Source: Solimonas flava DSM 18980 (GTDB lineage Bacteria; Pseudomonadota; Gammaproteobacteria; Nevskiales; Nevskiaceae). From it: DNA of 64,000 nucleotides. Of this stretch, positions 18,702 through 29,010 are shown piece after piece. The DNA is taken from positions 132,530 through 196,529 of the forward strand of contig NZ_AUFV01000008.1 of NCBI RefSeq assembly GCF_000426685.1, in the 5' to 3' direction. The number at the start of each line of letters is the position of its first letter. The stretch's first letter is position 1. Below the pieces are notes generated by a model. The model searched no databases, was not told the DNA's origin, and saw nothing but the letters and a program-made list of their open reading frames with translations. The position numbers and the translations under genes were made by a program.

Positions 18702-18707
18702 ATTATA
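18702..18707 (-). promoter_or_regulatory. Consensus -10 box of the ygfB operon, leaderless
   Basis: A perfect TATAAT on the minus strand, followed by GCGCGCC and the ygfB ATG. A normal initiation distance puts the first transcribed base at the start codon. No obvious -35 is visible. Confidence 0.5.
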
Positions 18708-18732
18708 GGCGCCGCGCCCGCGCGGCCGTGCT

Positions 18733-19638
18733 TCAGGTGTCGGCCGCAGCGTCGCCGGCGGCGACGCGGTGCAGGGTTGCGGCGAAGTTGTCCGCCAGCG
18801 GGCCGCTGCTGCCGCGCGGCCGCAGGATGCCCAGTTCGATCTGCGCCGGCCGGCCGCGCAGCGGCCGGTACTGCACGCCGGCGCGCTGCAGCTGCTGGAC
18901 CGAGGCCGGCACCAGCGCGACGCCCATGCCGCTCGACACCAGACCGATGATGGTCTGCATCTGCCGCGCGCTCTGCGTGATGCGCGGCACGAAGCCGGCG
19001 GCGCGGCAGCGGCTGATGATGAGGTCGTAAAGCCCCGGCCCGATGTCGCGCGGCGGCACGATGAAGCTGTCCCTGGCGAGCACACGCAGGTCGACCGCGC
19101 CCTCGCCCTGCACCGCCGGATGATCGGCCGGCGCCGCCAGCACCAGCGCCTCGCGCAGCACGCGCTCGAAGCGCAGATCCGGCTCGTCGACCGGCGCGAG
19201 GCCGATCGCCAGATCGAGCCGCCCGGCGCGCAGCTCGCGGATCTGCGCGTCGGTCGTCAGCTCGTGCAGCTGCACCTCGACCCGCGGATAGCGGCTGCGG
19301 AAACGCTTCAGCGCCGGCGGCAGGATGCCGTAGTCGGCGATCGACACGAAGCCGACCGCCAGCACGCCGACATCGCCTTCGTGGACCTGCCGCGCGCGCT
19401 GGCGGGCCTGCTCGAGACGCAGCAGCGCGGCGCGCACTTCCTCGTAGAACACCACGCCGGCGGCGGTCGGCGTGACGCCGCGGTTGCTGCGCTCGAGCAG
19501 CCGGACGCCGATCTCGTCCTCGAGCGCCTTGAGCTGGGTCGACAGCGGCGGCTGCGAGACGTGCAGGCGCGCCGCCGCGCGCGACAGGCTGCCCTCCTCG
19601 ACGATCGCCGTGAAATACCGCAGCTGGCGCAGGTCCAC
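18733..19638 (-). CDS. LysR-family transcriptional regulator
   Basis: 301-aa LysR regulator. An N-terminal winged helix ([20 protein letters not shown], then [17 protein letters not shown]) is followed by a periplasmic-binding-like effector domain ([19 protein letters not shown] near 95). The GTG at 19638 gives the usual LysR beginning DLRQLRYF; a TTG 9 nt earlier is the alternative. It diverges from ilvD across a short AT-rich gap holding a 9-bp inverted repeat, a likely operator. Control of ilvD is inferred from position only; the effector is unknown. Confidence 0.9.
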   Translation of the reverse strand: MDLRQLRYFTAIVEEGSLSRAAARLHVSQPPLSTQLKALEDEIGVRLLERSNRGVTPTAAGVVFYEEVRAALLRLEQARQRARQVHEGDVGVLAVGFVSIADYGILPPALKRFRSRYPRVEVQLHELTTDAQIRELRAGRLDLAIGLAPVDEPDLRFERVLREALVLAAPADHPAVQGEGAVDLRVLARDSFIVPPRDIGPGLYDLIISRCRAAGFVPRITQSARQMQTIIGLVSSGMGVALVPASVQQLQRAGVQYRPLRGRPAQIELGILRPRGSSGPLADNFAATLHRVAAGDAAADT

Positions 19639-19651
19639 TATTCGCAACCCC

Positions 19652-19687
19652 TATATCGGCCTTCTCGATATTGTATTAGCCGATATA
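19652..19687. promoter_or_regulatory. Inverted repeat between the LysR gene and ilvD
   Basis: TATATCGGC (19652-19660) and GCCGATATA (19679-19687) are perfect 9-bp arms around an 18-nt AT-rich spacer that contains TCGATATTGTATTA. It is centred in the divergent intergenic region, the usual place for a LysR binding site, and is markedly AT-rich compared with its surroundings. Confidence 0.65.
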
Positions 19688-19744
19688 CACGAAGCGCAGC
19701 ACAATAGCGCTCTTTCCCAGCCTTGCCCGCCAGGACGTCACGTC

Positions 19745-21583
19745 ATGCCGCACTACCGTTCCCGTACCAGCACCCACGGCCGCAACATGGCCGGCGCCCG
19801 CGCGCTGTGGCGCGCCACCGGCATGAAGGACGGCGACTTCGGCAAGCCGATCATCGCCGTCGCCAATTCGTTCACGCAGTTCGTGCCCGGCCACGTGCAC
19901 CTCAAGGAACTCGGCCAGCTGGTGATCGAGGAGATCGAGAAGGCCGGCGGCATCGGCAAGGAGTTCAACACGATCGCCGTCGACGACGGCATCGCCATGG
20001 GCCACGACGGCATGCTCTATTCGCTGCCGTCGCGCGACATCATCGCCGACAGCGTCGAGTACATGGTCAACGCGCACACCGCCGACGCGCTGGTCTGCAT
20101 CTCCAACTGCGACAAGATCACGCCCGGCATGCTGATGGCGGCGATGCGCCTCAACATTCCGGTCGTGTTCGTCTCCGGCGGCCCGATGGAGGCCGGCAAG
20201 ACCAAGCTCGCCGACAAGGTCATCCCGCTCGACCTGATCGACGCGATGGTCGCCGCCGCCGACGACAAGGTGTCGGACGCCGACGTGCAGCAGATCGAGC
20301 GTTCCGCGTGCCCGACCTGCGGCTCGTGCTCGGGCATGTTCACCGCCAATTCGATGAACTGCCTGACCGAGGCGCTGGGCCTGTCGCTGCCCGGCAACGG
20401 TTCGCTGGTCGCCACCCACGCCGACCGCGAACAGCTGTTCCGCCGCGCCGGCCGCCTGGTCGTCGAACTGGCGCGCCGCTACTACGTCGACAACGACGAG
20501 CGCGTGCTGCCGCGCAACATCGCGAGCAAGGCGGCGTTCGAGAACGCGATGTCGCTGGACATCGCGATGGGCGGCTCGACCAACACCGTGCTGCATCTGC
20601 TGGCGGCCGCGCAGGAAGGCGAAGTCGGCTTCGCGATGCAGGACATCGACCGCCTGTCGCGCCAGGTGCCGAACCTGTGCAAGGTCGCGCCGTCGAGCCA
20701 CCACCATCTCGAGGACGTGCATCGCGCCGGCGGCGTGATGGCGATCCTCGGCGAGCTCGACCGCGCCGGTCTGCTCGACACCTCGGTGCCGACCGTGCAC
20801 AGCCGCTCGCTGGCCGAGGCGCTCGACAACTGGGACATCGCGCGCACGCAGGACAGCGCCGTCCACGAATTCTTCCGCGCCGGTCCGGCCGGCATCCGCA
20901 CCACGCAGGCGTTCTCGCAGAGCTGCCGCTACGACGCGCTCGACCTCGACCGCGAGAAGGGCTGCATCCGCGACAAGGCCCACGCCTACAGCCAGGACGG
21001 CGGCCTCGCGGTGCTGTACGGCAACCTCGCCGAGCGCGGCTGCATCGTCAAGACCGCCGGCGTCGACGCCAGCATCCTCACGTTCGGCGGCCCGGCGGTC
21101 GTCTTCGAGAGCCAGGACGCGGCGGTTGACGCCATCCTCGGCGGCCAGGTCAAGGCCGGCGACGTCGTCGTCATCCGCTACGAAGGTCCGCGCGGCGGCC
21201 CGGGCATGCAGGAAATGCTGTACCCGACCAGCTACCTGAAATCGAAGGGGCTCGGCAAGCAGTGCGCGCTGATCACCGACGGCCGCTTCTCCGGCGGCAC
21301 CGCGGGTCTGTCGATCGGCCATGTCTCACCGGAAGCGGCCGAGGGCGGCAACATCGGCCTGATCGAGAGCGGCGACCGCATCGAGATCGACATCCCGAAG
21401 CGCACGATCCGCATCGCCGTCAGCGACGAGGAACTGAGCAAGCGCCGCGCCGCGCAGGACGCCCTCGGCTGGAAGCCGGCGGCGCCGCGCCAGCGCCGCG
21501 TCAGCACCGCACTGAAGGCCTACGCCAAGCTCGCGACCAGCGCCGACCGCGGCGCGGTCCGGGACCTGAGCCTGCTCGACTAG
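19745..21583 (+). CDS. ilvD: Dihydroxy-acid dehydratase
   Basis: Iron-sulfur dehydratase of valine/isoleucine synthesis, 612 aa. It begins [20 protein letters not shown]. Cluster cysteines lie in [13 protein letters not shown] near residue 120 and [20 protein letters not shown] near 195; other signatures are [18 protein letters not shown] near 80 and [20 protein letters not shown] near 515. The open frame runs upstream into the LysR gene, but the ATG at 19745 gives the family N-terminus. Transcribed away from the LysR gene. Confidence 0.96.
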   Translation: MPHYRSRTSTHGRNMAGARALWRATGMKDGDFGKPIIAVANSFTQFVPGHVHLKELGQLVIEEIEKAGGIGKEFNTIAVDDGIAMGHDGMLYSLPSRDIIADSVEYMVNAHTADALVCISNCDKITPGMLMAAMRLNIPVVFVSGGPMEAGKTKLADKVIPLDLIDAMVAAADDKVSDADVQQIERSACPTCGSCSGMFTANSMNCLTEALGLSLPGNGSLVATHADREQLFRRAGRLVVELARRYYVDNDERVLPRNIASKAAFENAMSLDIAMGGSTNTVLHLLAAAQEGEVGFAMQDIDRLSRQVPNLCKVAPSSHHHLEDVHRAGGVMAILGELDRAGLLDTSVPTVHSRSLAEALDNWDIARTQDSAVHEFFRAGPAGIRTTQAFSQSCRYDALDLDREKGCIRDKAHAYSQDGGLAVLYGNLAERGCIVKTAGVDASILTFGGPAVVFESQDAAVDAILGGQVKAGDVVVIRYEGPRGGPGMQEMLYPTSYLKSKGLGKQCALITDGRFSGGTAGLSIGHVSPEAAEGGNIGLIESGDRIEIDIPKRTIRIAVSDEELSKRRAAQDALGWKPAAPRQRRVSTALKAYAKLATSADRGAVRDLSLLD

Positions 21584-21629
21584 CGCCTGCTGACAGGCGC
21601 CGAGAACGGTCGCCCGGCAACCCCGACGA

Positions 21630-21667
21630 CCCCGGCCGCGGCCCTCCACAGGGTGCCGTGGCCGGGG
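21630..21667 (+). terminator. Possible terminator hairpin after ilvD
   Basis: CCCCGGCC and GGCCGGGG form an 8-bp stem 47 nt after the ilvD stop, followed by CTTCTCCC rather than a clean T-tract. Strong structure, but weak as an intrinsic terminator. Confidence 0.4.
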
Positions 21668-21814
21668 CTTCTCCCGTCCCGGCACCTCGCGCACCGTGAA
21701 GCCGCGGGCCGCGCCCTTGCCGCAACGCCCGACGGCGCACCTGCCTGCCGCTGCCGGCCGCCGCGCGCGCCAGCGCTTATCATCCGGCGCACTTTCCGTA
21801 ACACCGTCGCCGCC

Positions 21815-22909
21815 ATGAAGCCAGGCTCCCATTCCCTGCAGCACGCCCGCCTGGTCGCGGACGTCGTCAGCGGCGGCCGCGCGGCGGCGCGCTACGACGC
21901 GCAGATCCGCGCGTCCTGGCAGCGCTGCCTCGCCGACTACGCGCTGCAACCGGGCCGGCCGCGGCGCCCGGCGATCGTGCGCGGCGCCGAGCTGCGCCAG
22001 CGCCGCGAGCGTGCCGGCGCGATCTATCCGATCGCCCAGATCGAGATGCGCAGCCTCTGCCAACTGTTCAACGCGCCGGTCGGCGTGATGCTGACCGACC
22101 GCGACGGCGTGATCCTCAGCTACTGCGGCGATCCCTCGTTCGCCGAGATGGCCTACGCCGCCGGCTTTCGCGAAGGCGCGGTCTGGAGCGAGGCCGAACA
22201 GGGCACCAACGGCATGGGCACCTGCCTGGCGATCGGCGCGCCGGTGCTGATCGAAGGGCCGGCGCACTTCCTCTCGCAGAACGCCGGCCTGACCTGCTGC
22301 GCGGCGCCGATCGCCGACGGCCGCGGCCGTCTGGCCGGCACGCTCAACATGTCCGGACGCCTGCCGCTGTCGGCCGGGCCGACGCAGGCGCTGGTGCGCC
22401 TGGCGGTGCAGAACATCGAACACCGCGCGCTGCTCGACCACCACCGCCACGACCATCTGCTGCGCTTCCATCCGCGCCGCGAGTTCGTCTCGACCGCCGG
22501 CGAAGGCCTGCTCGCGTTCGACGCCGACGGCATCGTGCTCGCCGCCAACCGCAGCGCGCTCGACTGGCTCGGGCGCACGCAGCACGCCGAGGTCTGCGGC
22601 GCGCCGGTCGAAACCCTGTTCGGCTGCCGGCTCGAACGTCTGCTGGCGCTGTCGCGCACGCCGACGCACGCGCAACCGCTGCCGCGGCCCGGCGCCGGGC
22701 TGCTCTGTTACGGCATCGTGCAGGCGCCGCCGTCGGCCGCGTCCGCGGCCGGCCGGCCGCTGGCCGACGCCGAGCGCGAAACGCTGCGCGACATGCTCGA
22801 ACGCTGCGGCTGGAACGTCAGCCTCGCCGCCGACCGTCTGGCGATCAGCCGCCGCACGCTGTACCGCAAGCTCGAACGCCACGCGCTGCAGCGCTACCGC
22901 AGCGACTGA
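21815..22909 (+). CDS. GAF-domain regulator with Fis-type HTH, lacking an AAA+ module
   Basis: 364-aa regulator resembling acetoin/alcohol-catabolism activators (AcoR-like). The N-terminal region contains IRASWQRCLADYALQPGRP near residue 28, followed by a GAF-like domain (EAEQGTNGMGTCLAIGAPV near 130) and a PAS-like segment (EGLLAFDADGIVLAANRSA near 230). The C-terminal Fis helix-turn-helix reads NVSLAADRLAISRRTLYRKL. The central sigma-54 AAA+ domain of the classic family is absent, so it should act as an ordinary DNA-binding regulator. It lies just upstream of frmA-fghA and probably controls them. Longer in-frame starts would cover the preceding gap; this ATG begins the recognisable sequence. 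Confidence 0.85.
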   Translation: MKPGSHSLQHARLVADVVSGGRAAARYDAQIRASWQRCLADYALQPGRPRRPAIVRGAELRQRRERAGAIYPIAQIEMRSLCQLFNAPVGVMLTDRDGVILSYCGDPSFAEMAYAAGFREGAVWSEAEQGTNGMGTCLAIGAPVLIEGPAHFLSQNAGLTCCAAPIADGRGRLAGTLNMSGRLPLSAGPTQALVRLAVQNIEHRALLDHHRHDHLLRFHPRREFVSTAGEGLLAFDADGIVLAANRSALDWLGRTQHAEVCGAPVETLFGCRLERLLALSRTPTHAQPLPRPGAGLLCYGIVQAPPSAASAAGRPLADAERETLRDMLERCGWNVSLAADRLAISRRTLYRKLERHALQRYRSD

Positions 22910-22919
22910 GTCCGCCGCG

Positions 22920-22941
22920 CCTGTGCCACATCTGGCACAGG
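22920..22941. promoter_or_regulatory. Perfect palindrome upstream of frmA
   Basis: CCTGTGCCA, CATC, TGGCACAGG: perfect 9-bp arms and a 4-nt centre, 11 nt after the regulator stop and about 120 nt before frmA. It fits a dimer operator for the neighbouring Fis-type regulator; it could also form an RNA hairpin, but there is no T-tract. Confidence 0.6.
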
Positions 22942-23061
22942 TTTGCGCCACCCGGCGCGCGCCGGCACGATGCCGCTTTCCGCGCCTCGCGAGGCCGGAT
23001 CGCGCGCGCGGTCCGGCCCGTCCGGCCTCCCCCTCCCGCCCACGCCCGCCAGGAGTTCCCC

Positions 23062-24170
<1,109 letters not shown>

Positions 24171-24171
<1 letters not shown>

Positions 24172-25061
24172 TGACGGCCACGCCGGCGACGCCGGGAACC
24201 GATGATCACCGCATGAAACCGGACATGGAAACGATCTCCGAACAGCGCTGCTTCGACGGCGTGCAGGGCCGCTACACGCACGCCTCCGGACAGACCGGCA
24301 CGACCATGCAGGTCTCGGTCTATCTGCCGCCGCAGGCCGGCAGCGGCAAGGTCCCGGCGCTGTACTACCTCGCCGGCCTGACCTGCAGCGACGAGACCTT
24401 CATGATCAAGGCCGGCGCGCAGCGCCTCGCCGCCGAGCTGGGCCTGGCGCTGGTCACCTGCGACACCAGCCCGCGCGGCATCGAGCTGCCGGGCGACCGC
24501 GCGCACTGGGACTTCGGCGTCGGCGCCGGCTTCTATCTCGATGCCACGCAGGCGCCGTGGTCCGCGCACTACCGCATGGGCTCGTACGTCAATCTGGAAC
24601 TGCCGGCACTGATCGAAGCGCACTTCCCGATCGCGAGCGAGCGCCGCGGCATCTTCGGCCACTCGATGGGCGGCCACGGCGCGCTGGTGACGGCACTGCG
24701 CCATCCGGCACGCTGGCATTCGGTCTCGGCCTTCGCGCCGATCAGCAACCCCTGCCGCGTGCCCTGGGGCGAGAAGGCCTTCACGAACTATCTCGGCGAG
24801 GACCGCACGCGCTGGAGCGACTGGGACGCCAGCGAGCTGATGGCGGCGCGCGCGCATCCGTCGCCGATCCTCGTCGACCAGGGCGAAGCCGATGCCTTCC
24901 TCGACCGCGAACTGCAGCCGCAGGCGCTGGAAACAGCGGCGCGAATCTCGGGCCAGTCGCTGAGGCTGCGCCGCCATGCCGGCTACGACCACAGCTACTG
25001 GTTCATCCAGACTTTCGTCGCCGACCACCTGCGCCACCATGCCGCCGCCCTGAACCGCTGA
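24171..25061 (+). CDS. fghA: S-formylglutathione hydrolase
   Basis: Esterase-D-family serine hydrolase that splits S-formylglutathione to formate and glutathione, completing formaldehyde detoxification. It shows LYYLAGLTCSDETFMIKAGA near residue 62, the nucleophile elbow GIFGHSMGGHGALVTAL near 160, and later the triad Asp (QGEADAF) and His (AGYDHSYWF). Using the TGATG overlap it is 296 aa; an ATG at 24213 would give the more usual ~282 aa, so the first 14 residues are uncertain. Translation is likely coupled to frmA. Confidence 0.95.
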
Positions 25062-25187
25062 ATCGCCGGATTTCCGGACCGACGGATCGCCTGGCGTTGC
25101 CGAGCGGCGTCGTGCTCGCCCCCACCATGCCCGCTAATATCCTCATCGCAGGACATGAGCGGGCCAACCATGGAAGGGGAAGCGCCA

Positions 25188-26894
25188 ATGCTGTCGAAAT
25201 CGCCTATCACGGCATCGGTGGAAACGCTGCAGGCCATACTCAACGCCATTCCGAATCCGGTCTTCCTGAAGGACCGCCTGCACCGTCTCGTCGTCGTCAA
25301 CGACGCCATGTGCGCGCTGATGGGGCAAGACCGCGACCAGGTGATCGCGCAGGGCGACCAGTCCCTGCCCGGCGAGCAGCGCGATGTGTTCTGGAAGGTC
25401 GACGACCTCGTCTTCGAGACCGGCCAGCCGCATGAGAACGAGGAAGTCCTGACCGACGGCAGCGGCTCGCTGCGCGTGATGCTGACGCGCAAGCGGCTGA
25501 TCCGCCTGCCGACAGCCGACGGCGAGCAGCCGTTCATCATCGGCGTGATCTCGGACATCACGCGCATCCGCGAATCGGAGGCGCGCACGCTCTATCTGGC
25601 CGAGCACGACACGCTGACCGGGCTCGCCAACCGCACGCAGCTCAACGAAAGACTGCACGCCACGATCGCCGCGGCGGCCAATTCGGGTCTCCAGGCGGCG
25701 CTGCTGATGCTCGATATCGACCGCTTCAAGAACGTCAACGACCACTACGGCCACCCGGTCGGCGACCAGCTGCTGAGCATCGTCGCCAAGCGTCTGGTCG
25801 GGCTCGTCCGCCCGACCGATACCGTCGCCCGCCTCGGCGGCGACGAGTTCTGCATCGTGCAGGGCGGCCTCCACCAGCCGGCCGGCGCCTACAGCCTCGC
25901 GCGGCGCATCCTCGCCGCGATCGCGCGGCCGATCTCCATCGGCTCGCTGTCGATCAGCGTCACCACCTCGATCGGCATCGCCATCTTCCCGGAAGATGGC
26001 GCCACGCCCGAGGCGCTGATGAAGAACGCCGACGACGCCCTGTACGCCGTCAAGCGCAGCGGACGGCGCGGCTACCGGCGAGCCGAGAATGCCGCCGAGC
26101 CGCACGGCGCGCCGGGCTGGAACATCGAGTCCGAGTTGCGCGCCGCCCTGAAGAACGGGCAGCTGAGCCTGGCCTTCCAGCCGCTCGCCGCCGCCGCCGA
26201 CGGCAAGACCCGCGGCTTCGAGGCGCTGGCGCGCTGGCAGCATCCGACGCGCGGCACGATCCAGCCCGACGAATTCATTCCGATCGCCGAGTCCTGCGGC
26301 CTCATCCACGAGCTCGGCGCCTGGATCCTGCACGAGGCCTGCGCGGCGGCGCAGAAATGGCCGTGGCCCCTGCAGGTCGCCATCAATGTTTCGCCGGTCC
26401 AGCTCGAGAACGGCGAGCTGCTGGCGCATGTGCGCGACGCGTTGTCGAGCACCGGACTGCCGGCATCGCGACTGGAACTCGAAATAACCGAGTCGGCGCT
26501 GCTCGACCACTCCGAGCGCGTGATGGACATGTTCGCGCAGCTCAAGGCGCTCGGCGTCAGCCTCGCGCTCGACGACTTCGGCGCCGGCTGGTCGTCGCTG
26601 GCGACGCTGCACAGCTTCCAGTTCGACCGCATCAAGATCGACCAGCGCTTCATTTCGCACATCGAATCGGACGCCCGCGCGGTCGCGATCGTGCGCGCGG
26701 TACTGAGCCTCGCGCAGACGCTCAACGTGCCGGTCACCGCCGAAGGCATCGAGGACAAGGCGCAGTTCATCGCACTGCGCCAGATGGGCTGCAACGAGCT
26801 GCAGGGCTTTTACCTGGGCGCGCCGCAGGCGCAGGCGAAACTGCCGGACGCGCTGCCCTGGCTGCCGCCCGCGGCGCCGTCGGAAAGCCGCTAA
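25188..26894 (+). CDS. PAS-GGDEF-EAL cyclic-di-GMP signalling protein
   Basis: 568-aa cytoplasmic protein with a PAS sensor (ILNAIPNPVFLKDRLHRLVV near residue 18), a GGDEF domain with an intact ARLGGDEFCIV near 220, and an EAL domain with GFEALARWQHP near 345, ELEITESALLD near 425, ALDDFGAGWSSLA near 460 and TAEGIED near 515. Both active-site motifs look complete, so it may make and break c-di-GMP, with one activity dominating in vivo. No membrane segment is seen. AAGGGGAA lies about 7 nt before this ATG; an in-frame ATG at 25155 is possible but has a poorly spaced site. The stop codon adjoins a MITE-like repeat. Confidence 0.93.
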   Translation: MLSKSPITASVETLQAILNAIPNPVFLKDRLHRLVVVNDAMCALMGQDRDQVIAQGDQSLPGEQRDVFWKVDDLVFETGQPHENEEVLTDGSGSLRVMLTRKRLIRLPTADGEQPFIIGVISDITRIRESEARTLYLAEHDTLTGLANRTQLNERLHATIAAAANSGLQAALLMLDIDRFKNVNDHYGHPVGDQLLSIVAKRLVGLVRPTDTVARLGGDEFCIVQGGLHQPAGAYSLARRILAAIARPISIGSLSISVTTSIGIAIFPEDGATPEALMKNADDALYAVKRSGRRGYRRAENAAEPHGAPGWNIESELRAALKNGQLSLAFQPLAAAADGKTRGFEALARWQHPTRGTIQPDEFIPIAESCGLIHELGAWILHEACAAAQKWPWPLQVAINVSPVQLENGELLAHVRDALSSTGLPASRLELEITESALLDHSERVMDMFAQLKALGVSLALDDFGAGWSSLATLHSFQFDRIKIDQRFISHIESDARAVAIVRAVLSLAQTLNVPVTAEGIEDKAQFIALRQMGCNELQGFYLGAPQAQAKLPDALPWLPPAAPSESR

Positions 26895-27040
26895 GCAAGC
26901 TCCGAAAAAGCTCATACGCCGTCACGGCGAGGAGCCGCAGGCGACGCCGCCATCCGGCGGCGCGCGCAGCCGGCGGCGCCTCCGGATCGCCACGGCCGCT
27001 GCGCGGCCTCGCGATGACGGAGGTGTTCAGACCTTCTCTG
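26895..27040. repeat. MITE-like interspersed element, copy 1
   Basis: Starts immediately after the stop of the PAS-GGDEF-EAL gene with GCAAGCTCCGAA and ends TTCAGACCTTCTCTG. The ends form imperfect terminal inverted repeats. Inside, CGTCACGGCGAGG... pairs with ...CCTCGCGATGACGG as a large imperfect palindrome with GC-rich arms. The same plan and partly the same sequence recur at 50861-51003. It codes for nothing evident and separates two convergent genes, where its RNA would fold into a long hairpin. Confidence 0.65.
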
Positions 27041-27080
27041 AGGAAAAGCGCCCCGGCGTCGCCGCCGGGGCCACGCACCG

Positions 27081-28595
27081 TCAGGCGACGGCGCTCTCGC
27101 GCGGCAGCAGACGCATCGTGCCGGTGTCGCGATAGCGCGTGTGCCAGGCGATCGCCTCCTCGAGGATGTGCGGCGTGTTGCCGCCGCGCTGGCAGGCGGC
27201 GCGGAAGTAGTCGCGCAGCGCGTCGCGATAGAGCGGGTGCACGCAGTTCTCGATGATCGTGCGGGCGCGCTCGCGCGGCGCCAGGCCGCGCAGATCGGCG
27301 AGGCCCTGCTCGGTGACGATGATGTCGACGTCGTGCTCGGTGTGATCGACGTGCGCGACGAACGGCACGACGCTGGAAATGTCCCCGTCCTTGGCGATCG
27401 ACTTGGTGACGAACACCGACAGGTGCGCGTTGCGCGCGAAATCGCCGGAGCCGCCGATGCCGTTCATCATGTGCGTGCCGCCGACGTGCGTCGAATTGAC
27501 GTTGCCGTAGATGTCGCACTCGAGCGCGGTGTTGATCGTGATCAGACCGAGGCGGCGGATGACCTCGGGATGGTTGCTGATCTCCTGCGGACGCAGCACC
27601 AGATAGCGCTTGTAGTGATTGATGTCGTCGAGCACGCGCTCGTAGAGCGGCTGCGACAGCGTGATCGACGAGGCCGAGGCGAACGCCAGCTTGCCGGCGT
27701 CGATCAGCTCGATCGAGCTGTCCTGCAGCACTTCCGAATACATCTTCAGGCTGTGGAACTGCGAGTCGATCAGGCCGTGAAGCACGGCGTTGGCGATCGT
27801 GCCGATGCCGGCCTGCAGCGGCTGCAGCGTCAGCGGCAGGCGTCCGACACGAACCTCGTTGCGCAGGAACTCGTCGAGATGGCCGGCGATCGCGCGCGTC
27901 TCGGCGTCCGGCGGCAGCACGTTGGACGGGCTGTCGGCCTTGTTGGTGATGACGATCGCGACGATCTTTTCCGGATCGACCGGGATGTACGGCACGCCGA
28001 TGCGCTGCTCCGGCGTGATCAGCGGGATCGGCAGGCGATGCGGCCGGTACGTCGGGATGAAAATGTCGTGCAGGCCTTCGAGCGCCGCCGGCATCGTCAG
28101 GTTGATCTCGACGATGATCTTGTCGGCGAGGATCGCGAAGCTCGCGGAATTGCCGACCGACGTGGTCGGCACGATGCCGCCGTGCTCGGTGATCGCCGTC
28201 GCCTCGATCACGGCGATGTCGACCGGCGCCAGCTGGCGGCCGCGCAGCTGCTCGACCGTCTCCGACAGGTGCTGGTCGATGAACATCACTTCGCCGGCGT
28301 TGATCTTGCGGCGCAGCGTCGGGTCGGCCTGGAACGGCATGCGGCGGCCGATGACGCCGGCCTCCGACAGCACCTTGTCGATGTCGTTGCCGAGCGAGGC
28401 GCCGGTCATCAGCGTGATCTTCAGCGGCGCGTTCGCGGCGCGCTCGGCGAGCGCCAGCGGCACCGCCTTGCAGTCGCCGGCGCGGGTGAAGCCGCTCATG
28501 CCGACGGTCATGCCGTCCTCGATCAGCGCGGCCGCCTGATCGGCGCTCATGATGCGGCTGGCAAGGCTGGGGCGACGGATGCGATCGGAATACAT
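27081..28595 (-). CDS. Succinyl-CoA:acetate/propionate CoA-transferase-type protein (acetyl-CoA hydrolase family)
   Basis: 504-aa member of the Cat1/AarC/ScpC group, which moves CoA between short acyl-CoAs and carboxylates. It begins MYSDRIRRPSLASRIMS. Evidence includes GMSGFTRAGDCKAVPLALAE near residue 32, EATAITEHGGIVPTTSVGN near 130 and the catalytic Glu segment LKMYSEVLQDSSIELID near 290. GGTHMMNGIGGSGDFARNA near 380 is a strong family signature. Length matches transferases rather than the shorter hydrolases. The frame continues upstream, but this ATG gives the family start. Donor and acceptor cannot be fixed from sequence. Confidence 0.9.
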   Translation of the reverse strand: MYSDRIRRPSLASRIMSADQAAALIEDGMTVGMSGFTRAGDCKAVPLALAERAANAPLKITLMTGASLGNDIDKVLSEAGVIGRRMPFQADPTLRRKINAGEVMFIDQHLSETVEQLRGRQLAPVDIAVIEATAITEHGGIVPTTSVGNSASFAILADKIIVEINLTMPAALEGLHDIFIPTYRPHRLPIPLITPEQRIGVPYIPVDPEKIVAIVITNKADSPSNVLPPDAETRAIAGHLDEFLRNEVRVGRLPLTLQPLQAGIGTIANAVLHGLIDSQFHSLKMYSEVLQDSSIELIDAGKLAFASASSITLSQPLYERVLDDINHYKRYLVLRPQEISNHPEVIRRLGLITINTALECDIYGNVNSTHVGGTHMMNGIGGSGDFARNAHLSVFVTKSIAKDGDISSVVPFVAHVDHTEHDVDIIVTEQGLADLRGLAPRERARTIIENCVHPLYRDALRDYFRAACQRGGNTPHILEEAIAWHTRYRDTGTMRLLPRESAVA

Positions 28596-29010
28596 GGCCT
28601 TTCCTCGGGGCTGAACATTTATCGTGAGGCGCGTCTCGCGCGGCCGCGATGGTACCGGCCGCTGCCCCGGCAGTTTGTCGTCTCGGCGACATTCGCTGGG
28701 ATTTCCCGCCAGACGGCAGGCCGCCGGCGGTCGGGGAGTTCCGCCGGCGGCCCCGGCTGGCGCTTTGCGGGGTCCCGACACCACTCGGGGTTCGCGCCAA
28801 CGACTTCATCTTAGGCTCGCCACCCGCCCCGGCCTTGACCGGCGTCAATCCGGCGCGCGCCACGTCCCGTGAAAAGCACGCCATCGGTGCGGCCGCCAAC
28901 GCAAGGCCGCCGCGGATCGAGCGGTCCCGCCCCGGGCGCAGCCGGCCGGCACCGCCTGACCCACGGACGGCCGTTCGGGCCGGCGCGGCCCGGCGCCCTA
29001 TAATTCGCGC
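28596..29010. other. 415-nt divergent intergenic region with a doubled palindrome
   Basis: No credible gene. It separates the CoA-transferase gene (minus) and argA (plus). At 28721-28730 and 28741-28750 the 10-bp palindrome CCGCCGGCGG occurs twice, 20 bp centre to centre. Together with flanking GG and CC it also makes a 12-bp hairpin stem with a 10-nt loop (28719-28752). The right end holds the argA -10 box. The remainder shows no structure I can name. Confidence 0.5.
28999..29004 (+). promoter_or_regulatory. Consensus -10 box of argA, leaderless
   Basis: A perfect TATAAT followed by TCGCGC (6 nt) and the argA ATG, with no Shine-Dalgarno between. Initiation would coincide with the start codon. 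The -35 region is not convincing. Confidence 0.5.

Noticed and set aside
21584-21814. In-frame extension of the Fis-type regulator upstream to 21653
   Set aside because: The extra 54 residues are Arg/Pro/Ala-rich, overlap a GC hairpin and lack a ribosome-binding site; the recognisable protein begins at 21815.
22933-22948. Sigma-54-like promoter (TGGCAC...TTGC) upstream of frmA
   Set aside because: The GG-to-GC spacing is 9 nt rather than the required 10, the motif is part of a perfect palindrome, and the neighbouring regulator lacks the AAA+ domain needed for sigma-54 activation.
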